From: Cyanobacteriota bacterium
GTDB lineage: Bacteria; Cyanobacteriota; Cyanobacteriia; Leptolyngbyales; Leptolyngbyaceae
Assembly: GCA_027482985.1 (NCBI GenBank)
Contig: JAIXVO010000636.1
Coordinates: 1-7,487 of the forward strand
Length of the DNA stretch: 7,487 nt
Direction: 5' to 3'
Shown: positions 6,501 to 7,487 of the stretch, in pieces
How the letters are laid out: each line of letters opens with the position of its first letter
How positions within the stretch are numbered: the stretch's first letter is position 1
Translations under genes and position numbers: made by a program
The notes under the pieces: generated by a model
Seen by the model: only the letters and a program-made list of their open reading frames with translations
Databases searched by the model: none
What the model was told of the DNA's origin: nothing

Positions 6501-7487
6501 TTCATTCATGGCGCGACGTTCCCAGTAGCCATCTAAGCCAACCGCAGCCGGGTTGTCGGCGGGGGCAGTATTGCCAGTCAAGGTGTTCAGATCGCCAGCA
6601 GCGGTGACATTGCCAGCCGTGATTAAAGTACCAGGTTGTTGAGCGGCACCGCGTAAGACGATCTGATCGGTGTAGCGGGGTTTCGGCCCCCAGCGATCGT
6701 CGGCGCGATAGAGGTCATCCACATAGGGCTTCGGTTCCGCCTGGTTCGTAATCCGGGGATTGCGACTATTCGCCGGAAGTCCTTGCCAGGTCGTCGTCAC
6801 ATTACTCCGGTTCGAGGCATTCGCCCCCCGCGCCTCACTCACATCCCGCGTGAGTAACGTCACTGGATTTAAGGACATCGCGATCGGGGTGCCCGCCTGA
6901 TTCGCGGATTGCGTTGTGGGATCTAACGTTGCCACCGCCGAAGGTCCCGTTGCCGTGGCGGGCCACACATGAATATTGGAACTGCCCCCATAACTGTTAT
7001 CCCGAATCGACGCACTCAACGTCCCGCCGATAAAATCTGGCTTCAGCGTCGCCACATTCGTCGGGTTGTCAATATTCGTCACCGTAATCTCGGAACTGTT
7101 GGGGACACTCATCAAGCAAGAATTCTGAGCACTCACCAGATAGGCGGTAAAACTGCCACCGGGGTTAATCACCAGATTCCCCTCCGTGTGCATCGCCCCA
7201 TTCCAGTTAAAATCTGCCCCCGGAAAAATCTCCAGGTCATTCCGGAACCAGGCGCCCCACTTGTTGCCGCGATCGAGTTGGCGATCTTGTTGCAACTCCA
7301 ACGTCACATAGCTGGGGCGATTCCGCGCCGTATCGGGAATCACGATCGCATCAATTTGAAAATTCTTCCGCAACGTCGCCGAGTTGTTGAGATCCTGAAA
7401 CCACCCTTGTGCAGCACTGGCAGCCTGCGTATTACTCGTGCCACAGTTGCCCCGCTGCCGATTGCTGAGGGGTGCCGTTCTAACCCA
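3516..7487 (-). CDS. hpsA: HpsA-like large secreted protein of the hormogonium polysaccharide locus, 5' end missing
   Basis: The frame is open to the right edge (visible N-terminus WVRTAPLSNRQRGNCG) and 1323 residues are visible; the true start, and any pilin-like or membrane N-terminus, are off the window. The TTG at 7373 is internal. Blocks recalled from HpsA and similar large pilus-linked proteins are GADFNWNGAMHTEGNLVI near residues 90-107, DDVVYIQGDFN near 1000-1012, EILADAIYILSDTFCDGS near 1060-1080, and NAILVNGIVPSR, GGLHNFPRMLEDWNGRTLQING and TRQWGYDPALQ near 1175-1260. The centre (about 450-800) is Asn/Gly/Ser-rich with NNNNKN runs. Ten cysteines are visible. No catalytic motif is recognised. 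HpsA is needed for polysaccharide secretion and motility in Nostoc punctiforme, but its biochemical role is unknown. A secreted partner or tip protein for the following pseudopilins is an inference. The name rests on remembered family features and gene order. Confidence 0.82.
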   Translation of the reverse strand, partial: WVRTAPLSNRQRGNCGTSNTQAASAAQGWFQDLNNSATLRKNFQIDAIVIPDTARNRPSYVTLELQQDRQLDRGNKWGAWFRNDLEIFPGADFNWNGAMHTEGNLVINPGGSFTAYLVSAQNSCLMSVPNSSEITVTNIDNPTNVATLKPDFIGGTLSASIRDNSYGGSSNIHVWPATATGPSAVATLDPTTQSANQAGTPIAMSLNPVTLLTRDVSEARGANASNRSNVTTTWQGLPANSRNPRITNQAEPKPYVDDLYRADDRWGPKPRYTDQIVLRGAAQQPGTLITAGNVTAAGDLNTLTGNTAPADNPAAVGLDGYWERRAMNEGLRVIVGQRLELGNTFGWGGVNDPLYPPNANISHEQRQRRMLRDNLAAVQASAIYHANNPNGGGLMPTACLASTSHPGTLATLQNSIRFTEQTINGSPNPKIITDFFTGNGTNGWEFNPPISATVTETTFANAITSTQPLGKALRNLAYFAGDPEGRFPATPSSVSGRIRPDPTLTAWGNFSELRRTLARLDGGVAYINLSPADKTNLHTAACTLGMLAYNINTMEGYDLTNGSNEGNGSNPGLAMLGNKLFDLIDGRRNNGEVKNPVTNAYYSFTVQTGNPTSSYFDSSNPNNPNNGPNTYAKLPPEAFINALLTDTNINWGGNNNNKNELVAVLQTAINRMQIERDRTFGFRTETLPPRTSNSVWMSSNPNKPAKTFPADLEGNIGIINFPTDCDPTIFPLNNSLVANPNSQALRAQARHRVGLAMALCESTPRYPALFYLFPKQEHNYDESTAQPQSEPYIIRHREIGATSSVADTTPFNVVGSSPNDFIGVMIEPKASNFSNWVLPNSAPQNVANANVSPNLIVGPTGGTRAVGFLDRAIFNGREMMTSRVMDIDLGMLRSVGSTATNNRPWLPVSGIVYAFREDAVREDAIARPASGTQTNATTSPGSDPAQVTTPEGISMSVKPVDYIPDPDRRPHGFRLRNGSQVKRNNSLGVPATDNIRGLSFISDDVVYIQGDFNRHQTGSDNTAGSRLEEFTEQMNGDYNQFYRRSTRDQNFARAASDRWRPSEILADAIYILSDTFCDGSLEDTFLTPNATRYNNTATGLWGPGCTGNTSFTNQNRPLPLTTTGWRREQVGDDTNSPVFVDRNGVSYVGSTPHTNYQGFDTSKSGQWMRAADTPTQVNAILVNGIVPSRANQSYGGLHNFPRMLEDWNGRTLQINGAFLQLNFSNYGTGPYDQDSWEPTDTPIGVERLQYYWPPTRQWGYDPALQLAPAGPAAARFITANQNRNEFYTELPVSDAFMNQLCTAFNAAPKSGTLAQAPATVPCL
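5517..5528 (-). repeat. (AAT)4 microsatellite inside hpsA
   Basis: Four AAT codons in a row encode Asn residues 654-657 (visible numbering) within GGNNNNKNE. The trinucleotide unit means copy changes would keep the frame and only alter the length of an Asn loop. Confidence 0.7.

Noticed and set aside
7371..7373. TTG as the start of the HpsA-like protein
   Set aside because: The frame continues open for 38 more codons to the right edge without a stop, so the gene is simply cut by the window.

Overview
The window looks cyanobacterial. It carries ten exact copies of the HIP1 octamer GCGATCGC in 7.5 kb, far above chance, has a moderately high and uneven G+C, and encodes an HpsA/HpsB/HpsC-type gene set, which is known from filamentous cyanobacteria (hormogonium polysaccharide secretion, described in Nostoc punctiforme). 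I cannot fix the genus; a filamentous, Leptolyngbya-like lineage is only a guess.

Layout. On the + strand, positions 2-664 are the 3' part of a phosphodiester glycosidase (NAGPA-like) gene that enters from the left edge. All other genes are on the - strand and read right to left: a very large hpsA-like gene (7487-3516, its 5' end beyond the right edge), an hpsB-like pseudopilin (3462-2704), an hpsC-like pseudopilin (2448-1348) and a GspH/FimT-type pseudopilin (1279-671). The gaps are 53, 255 and 68 bp, so the four probably form one transcription unit whose promoter lies off the window. The glycosidase and the last pseudopilin converge tail to tail with only 6 bp between stop codons.

How the genes fit together. 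Three proteins with class III (type IV pilin-like) leaders, G|FT(I/L)IE plus a hydrophobic helix, follow a large secreted Asn/Gly-rich protein. This resembles a pseudopilin tip or secretion complex carrying a large partner, as proposed for HpsA-D in polysaccharide secretion and gliding of hormogonia. The glycosidase could act on surface glycans, but its convergent orientation means a functional link is only suggested.

Most unusual DNA. The hpsB-hpsC gap holds ten perfectly phased heptamers (2634-2703) touching the hpsB stop codon, then a G-rich polypurine tract (about 2427-2575) on the opposite strand running up to the hpsC start. Both have G-quadruplex-type runs, on opposite strands. Also notable: five of the ten HIP1 octamers fall in the short leader-coding segments of the three pseudopilins, with one about three codons before the cleavage site in each. 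The middle of hpsA is clearly A+T-richer than its ends.
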